From: CAYMRB01 sp964392615
GTDB lineage: Bacteria > Planctomycetota > UBA8108
Length of the DNA: 12,119 nucleotides
Direction of reading: 5' to 3'
Assembly (NCBI GenBank): GCA_964392615.1
Contig: CAYMRB010000315.1
Span: forward strand, 1 to 12,119
The stretch's first letter is position 1. Each line of letters starts with the position of its first letter. The translations under genes and the position numbers were made by a program. Below are positions 1-8,782 of the stretch, in pieces. The notes under the pieces are model-generated. The model did not search any database. It saw only the letters and a list, made by a program, of their open reading frames with translations, and had not been told where the DNA came from.

Positions 1-3000
1 GGGGGTTGACGGCGAGGAGGGTCAGGGTGAACGCGTGCTCGGGGGTCGTGGTGCCGTCGCCGGCGAACACGACGATCGCGTGATCGCCGACGTCGGCGTT
101 GCCGGGCGTCCAGGAGAGCGTGCGGCTTGGCGCGTCGAACGCCATACCGGCCGGCGCGACCGGGACGGTGACGGTGACGTCGTCGCCGTCATCGTCCGTG
201 ACCGTCACCGCGTACTCCCACGGCTCGTCCTGGTTTGTCGATAGGGCGGGGCTCGAGGTGAAGACCGGCGGCGCGTTGACCCGCAGAATCTCCGTCACGC
301 TCGCCTCGGCGCCGAACACATCGCGTCCGAGGAGCCGCACGACGTACTGCCCGGGCTGCGCCCAGACATGCGTCACGCGCGTTCCGGTCGTGCCAGTGCC
401 GTCGTCGAAGTCCCAGACCAGCGTGACGTCGTCGCCGTCAGGGTCGACGGTCTTCGAGCCGTCGAGTACGAACGATTCGCCGGGATTCACGCCGTGACGC
501 ACGACGTTGATCACCGGGATCGGGGCGCGATTCGCGCCGCCGACGTCGACGGTAAACTCGACCGTGTCCTGACCGCCGCGTCCGTCGCTGACTGTCAGCG
601 CGGCCTCGTACACGCCGTCGCTGTCGTATGCGTGGCTGGCGACGACGCCGGTGTCCGCGTCGCTCGAGTCGCCCCAATTCCACGTGTACGCGAGCGGATC
701 GCCGTCGAGGTCGAACGACGGTGACGCGTCGAACTCGAGAGCGATTCCGACGCGGCCGAAGAACTTCGTGCCGCCGACGATCGTGGCGGTCGGCGCCCGA
801 TTCGGCCGGTCGACGACGACCATCGCGCTGTCGCTGTCGCGGCCGCCGAACGAGTCGGTGACGACGAGGGTCGCGACGAACTGGCCAGAGGCGGCGTAGA
901 CGTGCACCGGGTTCGGGAGATCCGAGATCATTCCGTCGCCGAAGTTCCACACATACGTGAGCTCGTCGCCGTCCGGATCGCTCGTTCCGGCGGACGACAG
1001 CTGGATCGGCTGACCGCTCAGCGCCTTGTACGGCCCGTTCGCTTCGGCCACGGGCGCCGCGTTCGGTCCTGTGACGACGAAGAGCCGCCAGAGCTGCACG
1101 CCGATGCCACCTTGCGGGTCGCGCGCCTCGACGACGACATCGTGGCCGCCGAGGTCGTCGTTCGTCGGCGTGAACGTGATCCGTCCCGAGCCGGCGTCGA
1201 TCGCCATGCCGTCCGGTGCTACGACGAGAAAGTAGGTCAGCGCCTCGCCCTCCGGGTCGGACGCGTCGACGTCGTATACGTACTCCTCGCCGACCGTAGC
1301 CTGGAGCGACGGAGTCGACGCGATGCGCGGGTCGAGGTTGCGATCGGGCGAACGCGGCGTCGAAAGCACGGAGACCGCGCACGATGAGCCGATCGGGTCG
1401 GCGGACTCCTGACCCGTCCCGCCGACGGTGTGGACGAAGAGGCGGTAGTAGTAGCGCGCGTCGAGCTCGACGGTGTGGTCCATGAACGTCGCGAACGTGC
1501 TGCGTGTCGCGCCGATCAGCTCGAAGCCCCAGTTCGGTCCGACGGCGCTTCGCATGACGCGGACGTGCCAGAGTCGGCCGCCGCCGCGGTGCGTCCACGT
1601 GAGCTGGACCTTGCGGCCCTTCGGGCGCGCGCGGAGGTCGTCGATGACCTTGTTGTAGACCGTCACCGTCGAGAAGTCGTCATCGGTCAGATCCGGTGAG
1701 CCCGCCGCGGGAAACGCCGTCGATGTGCTATCGGTGACGCGCAGGCCGATCTCCCGTTCGCCGGGCGAGGGGAAGCCGTCCGCGAAGGTCGCACGTTCGC
1801 CACTGACGCCGTCGTCGAAGTCGAGCGGCTGCTCGAAGTCGACCTCCCAATCCCACGCGTGGATCGCGTCGCCGCTCGGCTCGTCGATGTCGAACGAGCC
1901 GGATCCGTCGAGCTCGATGCGCTCGCCGACCGCCGCGACGTACGGTCCAGCCGCCTCCGCGGTGGGGGGGTAGGGCGGAATCGTCACCTCGATGTCGACG
2001 GTCGTCGTATCGAAGAGCTGCGGGACGTTGTCGTCGCGCACCTGCAGCGTCGCGGTATACGTCCCGAGGCTCGGGTATGCCCATGCGGCGGTGGGGCCGA
2101 CGGCGTCGGGCGTGGCGAAGTCGACACCGTCCGACGCGTCGAAGTCCCAGCGGTATTCGATGACCCGGAAGGTCGGATCGCTGTGGAACGACGCGCTGCC
2201 GTCGAACGCGACCTCGCGGCCGACAGCGGCCGGGTTCGGCCGCGCCGACACGATCGCGACGGGCGCCTGCTGGAATAGCGTCGACGACAGGGTCAGCACC
2301 GCCCACGCGGTCGAGTACGGTCGGCCGCTGTTGCCCGAGGTCCAGCGCCGGCTCAACCAGCTTCCGTCCGCGGGCTCCTGCAGGTCGACGAGGACGCGCG
2401 CGAGGCCATCGACCGGATCGCCGTACCAGTTCTTGCCGGTCTTCTGGAGGCGGACGATCGGGCTCGGCCGCGCGACGCGCAGCGCCTTCGCGAGTGTGAG
2501 GTAGATGTAGAAGTTCTCGGAGCGGACGACCATGTCCCATTGGTCGGCCATGTAGTCTTCGCCCCAGCGCCAGCGCTCATCGTCCGTGCGCACGCCCACC
2601 CACGCGAGCTGCACGAGCGCCGACGGTGTCGTCCCCAGGCAGGCAGCGTCGCAGAAGTTGCCCGCCGCGTACTTGTAGCCCGAGTCACCACGGGTGAACT
2701 CGACCCACTGCAGGCTGCGATCCTTGACCCACCTCGGCACGTCGAGGCCGGCGAGCTCTTCGGCCGGCGCCAGACCGATCGCGCCCCATTGCGACGCCGA
2801 GTTGTCCGCCGTCTGGTTCCAGCTGTAGCGCCAGCCGCCACCCTCCGGGCCGTCGGACTGCCCCCACGCGTACATGTCGATCATGTCCTGCAGGAGATCG
2901 CCGTACGTGCGCCCACCGACGTTCACCACCCCTGTGCGCGCGATGCGGTCGACGCTACCGCCGGCCACGATGGCGTCCATCACCTGGCCTGTCTCGTAAG

Positions 3001-5971
3001 CCGACCGAAAGCTGTCGACCTGCAGTCCGATGCCGTTGCGGTTCGAGTCCGGATCGCCCCAGGGCTGTGTGTCGATCTGCACGTGCTCCAGCTGCGTCCA
3101 CAAGTGGGCGAGGCCGCGAGCGACGGTTTCGACATAGGGGTCGCGCGACTCGTCGCCCGTCTCGAGGTGTCCGTTCACCTCGAAGGCCTGGACTGCCGCG
3201 GCGGTCGGTCCCGCGCGGTGCGTTCCGAACACCCAATGACCCGTGCGCGCGCCGTCCGGAGGCGCCTCGCGGATCTGTGTGCGGTGCAGGTACCAGAGCC
3301 CCTCATCGATCGCGACGTTGACCTCGATGTCGAGCGATCGCGACCGCAGCACGATCGGATACGCGTCGGAGCCCTCGGCGCCATCGGCGTCGACGATGCT
3401 GATGCGCGCCGTGAACGGCGTGCCCTCCGAGCCCGTGTAGACGTGGCGGGATTCGATCGTGTACGCCTCCTCGAGCGTATTCACGGTGCCGGTCTCGACC
3501 TCCGAGCCGTCGCCGAAGTCCCACGTGTAGTCGAACGGCAGCGCGGCGTCGGGGGCCACCGCCTTGAGGACGGTCTCGTTGCCCGACCAGGTGTCGTGCG
3601 GCAGCTCGACGTCGCCCGTGAAGCGCCACGGGATGCTGCGCACGAGGCCCGATCCGGTGATCTCGACCTCGTGAGTCGCGACCGCCATCTGGCCGGCCCA
3701 GTCCCAGACCGTCAGCGTGATCGTGTACGACCCGCGTGCGGTGTAGACGTGCTCCGCGCTCGGCCCACCGGTCGCGAGCTCGGATCCGTCGCCGAAGTCC
3801 CACGCGTACGACGCGATGCCGTGGTCATCGCTCGATGCCGCGCCGTCGAAGGTCAGCGTAACCCCGACGCCGCCCGTTGCTGGGCCGTCGATGGCGGCCA
3901 CCGGCGGCGTACCGGTCGTCGATGCGAGCGTGATCACCGCCGTGTCGGCCTGCAGCGCGTTGTCGAGAACCTCGAGCGTGATGTCGCCACCGCCCTGGAG
4001 ACCGACCTCGACGTCGTTTCCGTGCAGGACCGCGCCGTCGATCAGCAGGTCGCCGATGCCGAACACGCTGCTGCGGGCCGTCGCAGCGATGCGAAGCTCG
4101 GCGTCCGTGTGCGCCGTCGTCTGCGTGATCTCGACGAACTCGGCTCCGGAGTCCGCAGGACGCCACGAGTAGATTGCCCCGCCGCCCGACTTCGTCTCGA
4201 TTCTCACGTCGTAGGACGCACCGGGAGTGAATTCGCCGAACGATCGCGTGGCGCTCCGTTCTGCGGTACGGATGCGGGAGCTGTCGAAGAGGAGTCCGTG
4301 GACGAAGTGGAAAATGTGGTCCGCCTCCTCGGCGGGATCGGAGAAACCGATGAGGACCTCGTCGTCCAAGCCGCCGGTCGACGCGGTGTCGACGCGCGCC
4401 TCGAGCGTCGCGCCGCGGCGAGCGAAGAGCCGACGGCTCTGCACGACGTTTCGTCCCCACGCAGAGCCGGTCGCGGTTCCGTCGATGATGAACCGGCCGT
4501 CCTGGCGCACGGCTCCGCGAACAATCCACTCGTCTTTGTCGATCGCACGGCCGATGAGCGGCACCGAGAGCTCCGGGAGGAGCCACGTCGTCTTCCAGAT
4601 GCCGAAGTCGTCGCGCGAGCCCGCTGCGCTCAACGCGACGCGCTGCGCGCCCTCGGCTGTCGTCGAAGCGGCTCTGATTCTGGCGACCGGTGGTTGGTTG
4701 CCGGTGACCTCGACCGGGTACACGACGCTGTCGGTCTGGCCTTCGTGGTCCGTCACGGTCAGCGTGACGTCGTAGGCGCCCATCGACTCGTAGTCGTGCG
4801 TGGCATCCGCGCCGTCAGCTGTTCCGCCGTCGCCGAAGTCCCACTCCCACGTGGCGATTCCACGGTCATCCATCGAGGTCGCACCGCTGAACGCCGCGTG
4901 CCAGATGCCGCCTTCCGCGACGCGCTCGTCGAGTCGGGTGCGACCCGTGACGACGGCCGTGGGCGGCTCACCGGCGACGACCTCGACGCGGTGCACTGCG
5001 GTCGCGGTCTGACCGGCGTGGTCGAACACGGTGACCTCGACGTCGTACGATCCAGGCGCATTCCACGCGTGCGTGACCTGAGCGCCCGTGCCGGTCGAAC
5101 CGTCGTCGAAGTCCCACTCGTACTTCCAGATCGCGACGCCGTCCGTCGACGCGCTTGCATCGAACGCGCCGGTCCACGCGCCGTCCGTGGCCGCGGTCTG
5201 GTCGAGCATCGCGGGGCCGGCGATGGACGCGGTCGGTGCAGCGCCCGGCGTGAACGTCACGGTGGTCTGCGCGCTGGCTTGCTGGCCGGACGCGTCGGTG
5301 ACGGTCAGCGTCACCGTCCACGGTCCGGGATCCGCCCAGGTGTGCTCGGGGGTCGCGCCGCTGCCCGATGCGCCGTCGCCGAAGTCCCAGTCGTAGGCTG
5401 CGATGCCGTAGTCATCGCTCGAGGCCGACGCGTCGAGGGTGGCGGTCCACGTCGTCTCGAACGCGGCGTCTTCTCCGAACGAGTACGGGCCGCCGGTGTT
5501 CGCCACGGGGGGCGAGCCTTGCACCGAGACCGTCGCACGACGACACGTCAGGCGGCCGTCCGCATGCGTGTGGACGGCGCTGATCGCGTAGGTCCCCTCC
5601 GCCGCATAGGTATGCGTCACGGAGAGACCGCTCGCCTGCATGCCGTCGGCGAGGTCCCACGATGCCTCGTCGCCCGCGGTCACGCCCGAGCCGAGGAGCT
5701 GCAGTGTGACCGGGTCGCCCAGGGCGATGGTGGACGTCGCGGGATCGATGCGCACGTCGGCCGGCGGTGGCAGGGGTGGCGCCGCGAGTCCGAGAGAGCT
5801 CGACAGCGGTCGGTCGTCGAGCTGGACCCGATCGCCGAACGACCCGTCGCCGCTTCCGGACCAGTAGCTCACCCGCCGAGAGCTGTAGGCGGTCAGGATC
5901 AGGTCGAGGCGCCCGTCGCGGTCGAAGTCGTACAGGTCGCCGGCGCCGAAGTTATTGACGTCCAGCTCCGG
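1..5971 (-). CDS. Continuation of the giant PKD-domain surface protein after the TGA; runs off the left edge
   Basis: The frame of the preceding entry stays open from 5971 to base 1, about 1990 codons, with no convincing start of its own. Numbering is from ATG 6769. Order: last FG-GAP loop (281-289); PKD modules with cores at WDLADG 371, WDFGDG 461, WDFDDG 552 and WDFGDG 643; a concanavalin-like block (about 717-935); PKD cores at 990 and 1083; an alpha/alpha-toroid domain (about 1157-1496); PKD cores WDFDASDG 1541 and HAWDW 1637; an FN3-like domain (about 1705-1805); a cadherin-like/Ig domain (about 1814-1902); PKD cores WNFGDG 1941, WNWGDS 2030 and WDFDDG 2119; and a second putative Ig domain from 2165. 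PKD and Ig modules are beta-sandwich spacers or carbohydrate/protein binders, so a long extracellular adhesive or structural protein is inferred. The C-terminal anchor or sorting signal is not visible. If the TGA is real and not read through, this part is a pseudogene remnant. Confidence 0.8.
2282..3301 (-). other. Alpha/alpha-toroid (prenyltransferase/squalene-cyclase-repeat-like) domain within the giant protein
   Basis: About 340 residues (roughly 1157-1496) unlike the beta-sandwich modules on both sides. The block is rich in Trp and helix formers and has the repeat signature of the terpenoid-cyclase/prenyltransferase toroid fold: Gly/Trp-containing turns each followed by a helix with small residues. 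Examples are GGWRYSWN (1311-1318) followed by SASQWGAIGL, GHWVFGTHRAGPTAAAVQAF, and YSTAWAVLTL (1485-1494) after a DGSWLSRRW turn. I see neither the DxDD or DCTAE motifs of squalene cyclases nor the CGEQ thioester of alpha-2-macroglobulins, so enzymatic activity is not supported and a binding or scaffold role is the safer guess. Fold assignment is by pattern only. Confidence 0.65.
3962..4621 (-). other. Concanavalin/LamG-like beta-sandwich block within the giant protein
   Basis: Residues of about 717-935 lie between PKD modules four and five. The stretch opens like another PKD module (PPVARI, then DDFGIWKTTW), but the expected WDFGDG core is missing and a longer domain follows. This has strand patterns such as RRGATLEARVD, DEVLIGFSDP, HIFHFVHGLLF and PGASYDVRIE, reminiscent of concanavalin A-like lectin/glucanase domains. 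A carbohydrate-binding role would fit an extracellular protein. The boundaries are approximate and the family call is tentative. Confidence 0.4.
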
Positions 5972-6769
5972 TCATTCGACGCCCGCTTCGAACGTGCCGT
6001 CACCGCGGCCGCGATAGAACAGGAACGTCCCGCTACCCCCCGCGTTGGCGAGGACGTCGAGGTGGCCGTCACAATCGAGGTCGCCGGCCGCGGTGGTATA
6101 GGGATCGCCGCCCGCATCGCCGACGAGCGCGGGCGCCTCGGTGAACGTGCGATCACCGCCGCCGAGGTAGAGCCGTACCTCGCCGTTCGAAAACGTGGCC
6201 CGCACGAAGTCGACGTTGCCGTCCTCGTCGAAGTCGCCGGCGTCGAGCGCGCGCCCGTTGCCGGGGAACGTACGGGTCTCCTGGACGAAGGTCCCGTCGC
6301 CGCTACCCCAGTAGAAGCCGACCGCGGTACGGTCGTCGTTGACGGCGAAGTCGACGTTGCCGTCGCCGTCGAAGTCGGCCGCGCACATGCCTTGCACGCG
6401 CCCGCGGCCTTCCGGCGTCGAAGGCAGCACGATCGGCGCGTCGAACGTGCCGTCGCCGACGCCGCGGTGGTAGTGCGGCGTCACGGTATTGCCCGTCGCG
6501 TCCGCGGTGACGAAATCGCGCGCTCCGTCGCCGTCGAAGTCGGCGACGGCGGCGCCGCGGTTGTTGGAAACCGGGATCGTCGCGACCTCGCTCAGCGGTC
6601 CGAACGTGCCGTCGCCCAGCGACAGAAGCACGTACACGCGTCCACCATCGTCGGTGATGACCGCGAAGTCCTGTGCGAGTGCGCTTGCGCGCCCCAAGCC
6701 CACGACAGCGAGAAGAATGACTAGCCTGAGACACGCCGAGCGCGTCAACGACCGGTGCAGACCGACCAT
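5972..6769 (-). CDS. N-terminal part of giant exported FG-GAP/PKD protein, ending at an in-frame TGA
   Basis: 265 residues from ATG at 6769 to TGA at 5974-5972. A basic N-terminus and hydrophobic core (about residues 12-27) end in A-L-A at 30-32, a typical signal peptidase I site, so the product should be exported. Calcium-loop motifs of FG-GAP/VCBS repeats follow: DFDGDGARD (78-86), DFDGDGNVD (132-140), DFDEDGNVD (179-187) and DLDCDGHLD (230-238), each preceded by a GDGTF-like turn. In known families these repeats form an integrin-alpha-like propeller. ATG 6769 is preferred over TTG at 6796 because a purine-rich ribosome site lies about 9 bases before it and the signal peptide then begins naturally. 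The stop appears premature: a fifth loop, DFDRDGRLD, follows in the same frame exactly 51 residues after the fourth. This entry and 1-5971 are very probably one gene, either a recent nonsense mutation, a sequence error or a readthrough site. Confidence 0.85.
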   Translation of the reverse strand: MVGLHRSLTRSACLRLVILLAVVGLGRASALAQDFAVITDDGGRVYVLLSLGDGTFGPLSEVATIPVSNNRGAAVADFDGDGARDFVTADATGNTVTPHYHRGVGDGTFDAPIVLPSTPEGRGRVQGMCAADFDGDGNVDFAVNDDRTAVGFYWGSGDGTFVQETRTFPGNGRALDAGDFDEDGNVDFVRATFSNGEVRLYLGGGDRTFTEAPALVGDAGGDPYTTAAGDLDCDGHLDVLANAGGSGTFLFYRGRGDGTFEAGVE

Positions 6770-6775
6770 GGTAGA

Positions 6776-6785
6776 CCCCCTCCCT
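6776..6785 (-). promoter_or_regulatory. Ribosome binding site of the giant PKD gene
   Basis: On the minus strand AGGGAGGGGG precedes ATG 6769 by six bases, with its GGAGG core about nine bases away. It is the reason for choosing this ATG over the upstream TTG at 6796, which lies outside this arrangement. Confidence 0.6.
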
Positions 6786-6831
6786 AGTTCGAACAACCAG
6801 CCTTCCGCGCGTCCCGTGCGGCGCCACTGGG

Positions 6832-6860
6832 ATTATCCGAACCGCCGCGACGCGAGTCAA
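6832..6860 (-). promoter_or_regulatory. Sigma-70-type promoter of the giant PKD gene
   Basis: The minus strand carries TTGACT (6860-6855), a spacer of exactly 17 bases, then GATAAT (6837-6832). Each hexamer matches the housekeeping consensus at five of six positions. Transcription would start near 6825, giving a leader of about 55 bases to ATG 6769. The site lies in the 129-bp gap after the phosphofructokinase stop, so the giant gene probably has its own promoter although both genes point the same way. Confidence 0.7.
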
Positions 6861-6898
6861 CGGATCTGTGAGAGGTCAGCAGGCTGCCCCGAGCGTCG

Positions 6899-7873
6899 TC
6901 ACATCGCCAGCACGCGGGCCAGCTCGAGCATCTCCGGATCCAGCGGCCGTTCCTCGCTCCACGATCGCTCGAGATCGACGATGTCGACGCGGCCCGTGTC
7001 GCTCGACAGCGCGACCATCTTGCCGTTCGCGCCATCGAGCAGCGCGCTCACGGCGAGCTGGCCGAATCGACTGCCCAGGACGCGATCGCGCGCGCTCGGC
7101 GTGCCGCCGCGCTGGATGTAGCCGAGCACCGAGACGCTCGGGCGGTAGGTCGAGATCTCGCGTATTCGTTCGGCGACGGCGTACGCGTTGCCGGCGTCGT
7201 CGCCTTCTGCGACGACGATGATGCTCGATACCTTGCCGGAAGCGCGCCCCTTGTCGAGTCGCTCGCACAGCGCCGCGACGTCCGTCGGCGTCTCCGGCAG
7301 CAAGACGGCTTCCGCGCCCGACGCGATCCCGACCTCGAGGGCGAGGAATCCGCGGTGACGACCCATCACCTCGGCCAGCGCGACCCTGTCGTGTGACGTC
7401 GCCGTGTCGCGGATCTTGTCGATCGCGTCGACCGCCGTGTTGATCGCGGTGTCGAATCCGAGCGCGTACTCGGTGCCGCCGACGTCGTTGTCGATCGTCT
7501 TCGGCACGCCGACGATCGGAATGTGCGTTTCCTGCGACAGCGCCCAAGCGCCGGCCAGCGAGCCATCGCCGCCGATCGTGATGAAGCCCTCGACACCGCG
7601 GCGCACGAGGTTTTCGGCGGCGCGCGCGCGCGGCCCGGGCTCGTGAAACTCCGGGCAGCGGCTCGAGCGCAGGATCGTGCCGCCGAGTCGAATGATGCCC
7701 GATACGTCGCGACGGTCCATCGCGTGGATGTCATCGTCGATCAACCCACGCCACCCACGGTGGACGCCGAGCACTTCGATGCCGCGCGCGGCGGCCGTTC
7801 GCACGACGGCGCGGATGCAGGGGTTGAGGCCGGGGCAGTCGCCGCCGCTCGTCACCAAAGCGATTCTCTTCAC
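6899..7873 (-). CDS. 6-phosphofructokinase
   Basis: 324 residues, the normal length of a bacterial PfkA-type subunit. It phosphorylates fructose 6-phosphate to fructose 1,6-bisphosphate in the cytoplasm, the committed step of glycolysis. Visible motifs are the N-terminal TSGGDCPGLN (8-17), GGDGS (101-105), PKTIDND (124-130, with the catalytic Asp at 128), the sugar-phosphate MGR (170-172) and GYIQRGGTPSARDR (251-264). Gly104 in GGDG is the residue usual for ATP users; pyrophosphate users usually have Asp there. Lys125, where E. coli has Gly, is the residue common in pyrophosphate enzymes but also found in some ATP-dependent actinobacterial ones. ATP is therefore the likely donor, not proven. 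The start is GTG at 7873 with AGAGGTG about five bases upstream, and the protein begins MKRIALVTSGG as expected. It is transcribed away from the DUF4190-like gene across a 151-bp gap. Confidence 0.95.
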   Translation of the reverse strand: MKRIALVTSGGDCPGLNPCIRAVVRTAAARGIEVLGVHRGWRGLIDDDIHAMDRRDVSGIIRLGGTILRSSRCPEFHEPGPRARAAENLVRRGVEGFITIGGDGSLAGAWALSQETHIPIVGVPKTIDNDVGGTEYALGFDTAINTAVDAIDKIRDTATSHDRVALAEVMGRHRGFLALEVGIASGAEAVLLPETPTDVAALCERLDKGRASGKVSSIIVVAEGDDAGNAYAVAERIREISTYRPSVSVLGYIQRGGTPSARDRVLGSRFGQLAVSALLDGANGKMVALSSDTGRVDIVDLERSWSEERPLDPEMLELARVLAM

Positions 7874-7909
7874 AGGTTCACCTCTGCTCTCGGGGAGTGG
7901 CGGGACTCA

Positions 7910-7938
7910 GTACTACCCGTTTTGCAGCGATCAGTCAC
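7910..7938 (-). promoter_or_regulatory. Possible promoter of the phosphofructokinase gene
   Basis: Minus strand GTGACT (7938-7933), a 17-base spacer and TAGTAC (7915-7910) lie about 37 bases before the GTG start. The matches are four and three of six, so this is weak and rests mainly on spacing and position. Confidence 0.25.
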
Positions 7939-8024
7939 GCGAGTCTCGGGCTCGTCGCCGGGTTGACTTCCTGCGAGCCCCGATGGATCGTGACCGCGAC
8001 AACGACAGCCATGGGGTAACCGTC

Positions 8025-8378
8025 ATGTCCGAGCACGCCGACGAGTACGAAGATGAGTACGAGTACGAAGATGAGTACGAGTACGAAGATGATCCCGAGG
8101 CGCCGCTGGGAGACGCGACGGGTGGTGTCATCCCGTACAAGAACGTCCCGGCGCTGATAGCCTACTACTGCGGGGTGTTCTCGCTGATCCCGTGTCTCGG
8201 CTTCGCGATCGGGATCCCCGGAGTCATCCTCGGCATCGTCGGCTTGAGGCGGCGGAACGAGTGCCCGGAGGTCAGGGGCGCGGTGCACGCGTGGATCGGG
8301 ATCGTGCTCGGCGGACTGATGGCCCTTCTGTGGGGGAGCTTGATCATCCTGGGGATGATCGGTGCGCTGCACGGGTGA
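8025..8378 (+). CDS. Small DUF4190-like membrane protein with acidic Tyr-rich N-terminus
   Basis: 117 residues. Residues 7-22 are almost entirely Glu, Asp and Tyr in an EYEYED repeat. After a short linker comes VIPYKN (35-40), then a hydrophobic segment (about 42-73, containing ALIAYYCGVFSLIPCLGFAI) and a second one (about 87-113), separated by a charged turn with LRRRNECPEVRG. This two-helix hairpin with IPYKN is typical of DUF4190-like proteins, which I recall as abundant in planctomycetes and of unknown function. The acidic tail probably faces the cytoplasm. ATG 8025 is chosen because a GGGG run lies eight bases before it; an in-frame ATG at 7983 would add 14 residues (MDRDRDNDSHGVTV) but has no visible ribosome site. 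The 3' end overlaps the next gene by 17 bases, which suggests translational coupling. Confidence 0.8.
   Translation: MSEHADEYEDEYEYEDEYEYEDDPEAPLGDATGGVIPYKNVPALIAYYCGVFSLIPCLGFAIGIPGVILGIVGLRRRNECPEVRGAVHAWIGIVLGGLMALLWGSLIILGMIGALHG
8043..8090 (+). repeat. 18-bp in-frame tandem repeat encoding EYEYED
   Basis: Two perfect copies of an 18-base unit, GAGTACGAGTACGAAGAT (8055-8072 and 8073-8090), follow a 12-base partial copy (8043-8054). The unit length is a multiple of three, so copy-number change would lengthen or shorten the acidic tail without breaking the frame. Confidence 0.9.
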
Positions 8379-8781
8379 ACGCGCGGCGTTCGAGCCGGAG
8401 GAGGTCTCGAGGCAGACTCTCGCCGGCACTTCAGTCGTCGCGTTCGTTTGCGCGCTCATCAGCCCGCTGACGTGCGGCTTGAGCTCGTTTCCCGGTCTCA
8501 TCGTCGGGATCGTCGGCAGCGCGCTGGCAGCCGGGCCGAGCGCGCTGCGCAGCACCCCACGCTACCCGCATGCGTACGTGTGCTTGCTCGCTACCGGCGA
8601 GGTGCAGCTGGTCCCGGCGGATTCGGTGGACCGCTTGAGATGGACTCGTCACGGACGCCGCAGTCTGAGCTGCTCGCAGTGCAACCACCGGTTCGATCTC
8701 GGTGCGGCCGGGGAGTCTCCGGATCCGATCCCGTGTCCTGAGTGCGACGAGCGCGTGTGGCCGTCTCCCGCAGAGGAGTGA
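8362..8781 (+). CDS. Membrane protein with C-terminal zinc ribbon
   Basis: 139 residues from GTG 8362. A hydrophobic region (about 22-57, with VVAFVCALISPLTCGLSSF and PGLIVGIVGS) looks like one or two membrane segments, similar in style to the DUF4190 hairpin of the gene before. A charged middle follows, then two CxxC pairs, CSQC (104-107) and CPEC (125-128), spaced as in a zinc ribbon. The GTG start lies inside the end of the previous gene, in another frame, and is preceded six bases away by GGGGA (8351-8355), so translation is probably coupled. No closer ATG fits before the hydrophobic region. The function is unknown; metal binding is inferred from the cysteines. The stop at 8779-8781 almost touches the convergent propeller gene. 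Confidence 0.7.
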   Translation: MRCTGERAAFEPEEVSRQTLAGTSVVAFVCALISPLTCGLSSFPGLIVGIVGSALAAGPSALRSTPRYPHAYVCLLATGEVQLVPADSVDRLRWTRHGRRSLSCSQCNHRFDLGAAGESPDPIPCPECDERVWPSPAEE

Positions 8782-8782
8782 C

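Noticed and set aside
438..1598. 386-codon minus-strand frame overlapping the giant gene
   Set aside because: Arg-rich translation in the wrong frame; the frame used by the PKD modules is open through the same region.
340..5400. Recurrent short DNA string GTCGCCGAAGTCCCA as an intergenic repeat or CRISPR-like array
   Set aside because: It is the antisense of the codons for WDFGD in successive PKD modules; the copies are in frame, irregularly spaced and fully explained by the protein repeats.
5972..6024. TGA as selenocysteine or as a reassigned sense codon
   Set aside because: No convincing hairpin follows the TGA, the position in an FG-GAP repeat has no redox role, and neighbouring genes use TGA as a true stop.
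2540..6724. 1394-codon open frame on the plus strand opposite the giant gene
   Set aside because: It is in exact codon register with the minus-strand gene, whose translation gives clear PKD, FG-GAP and toroid motifs. The plus translation is Arg/Val/Asp-rich with no domain pattern, a known artefact of GC-rich codon use.
7963..7991. TTGACT at 7963 as a promoter for the DUF4190-like gene
   Set aside because: No acceptable -10 hexamer occurs 16-18 bases downstream (GATCGT is found), and the start would fall too close to the ribosome site.
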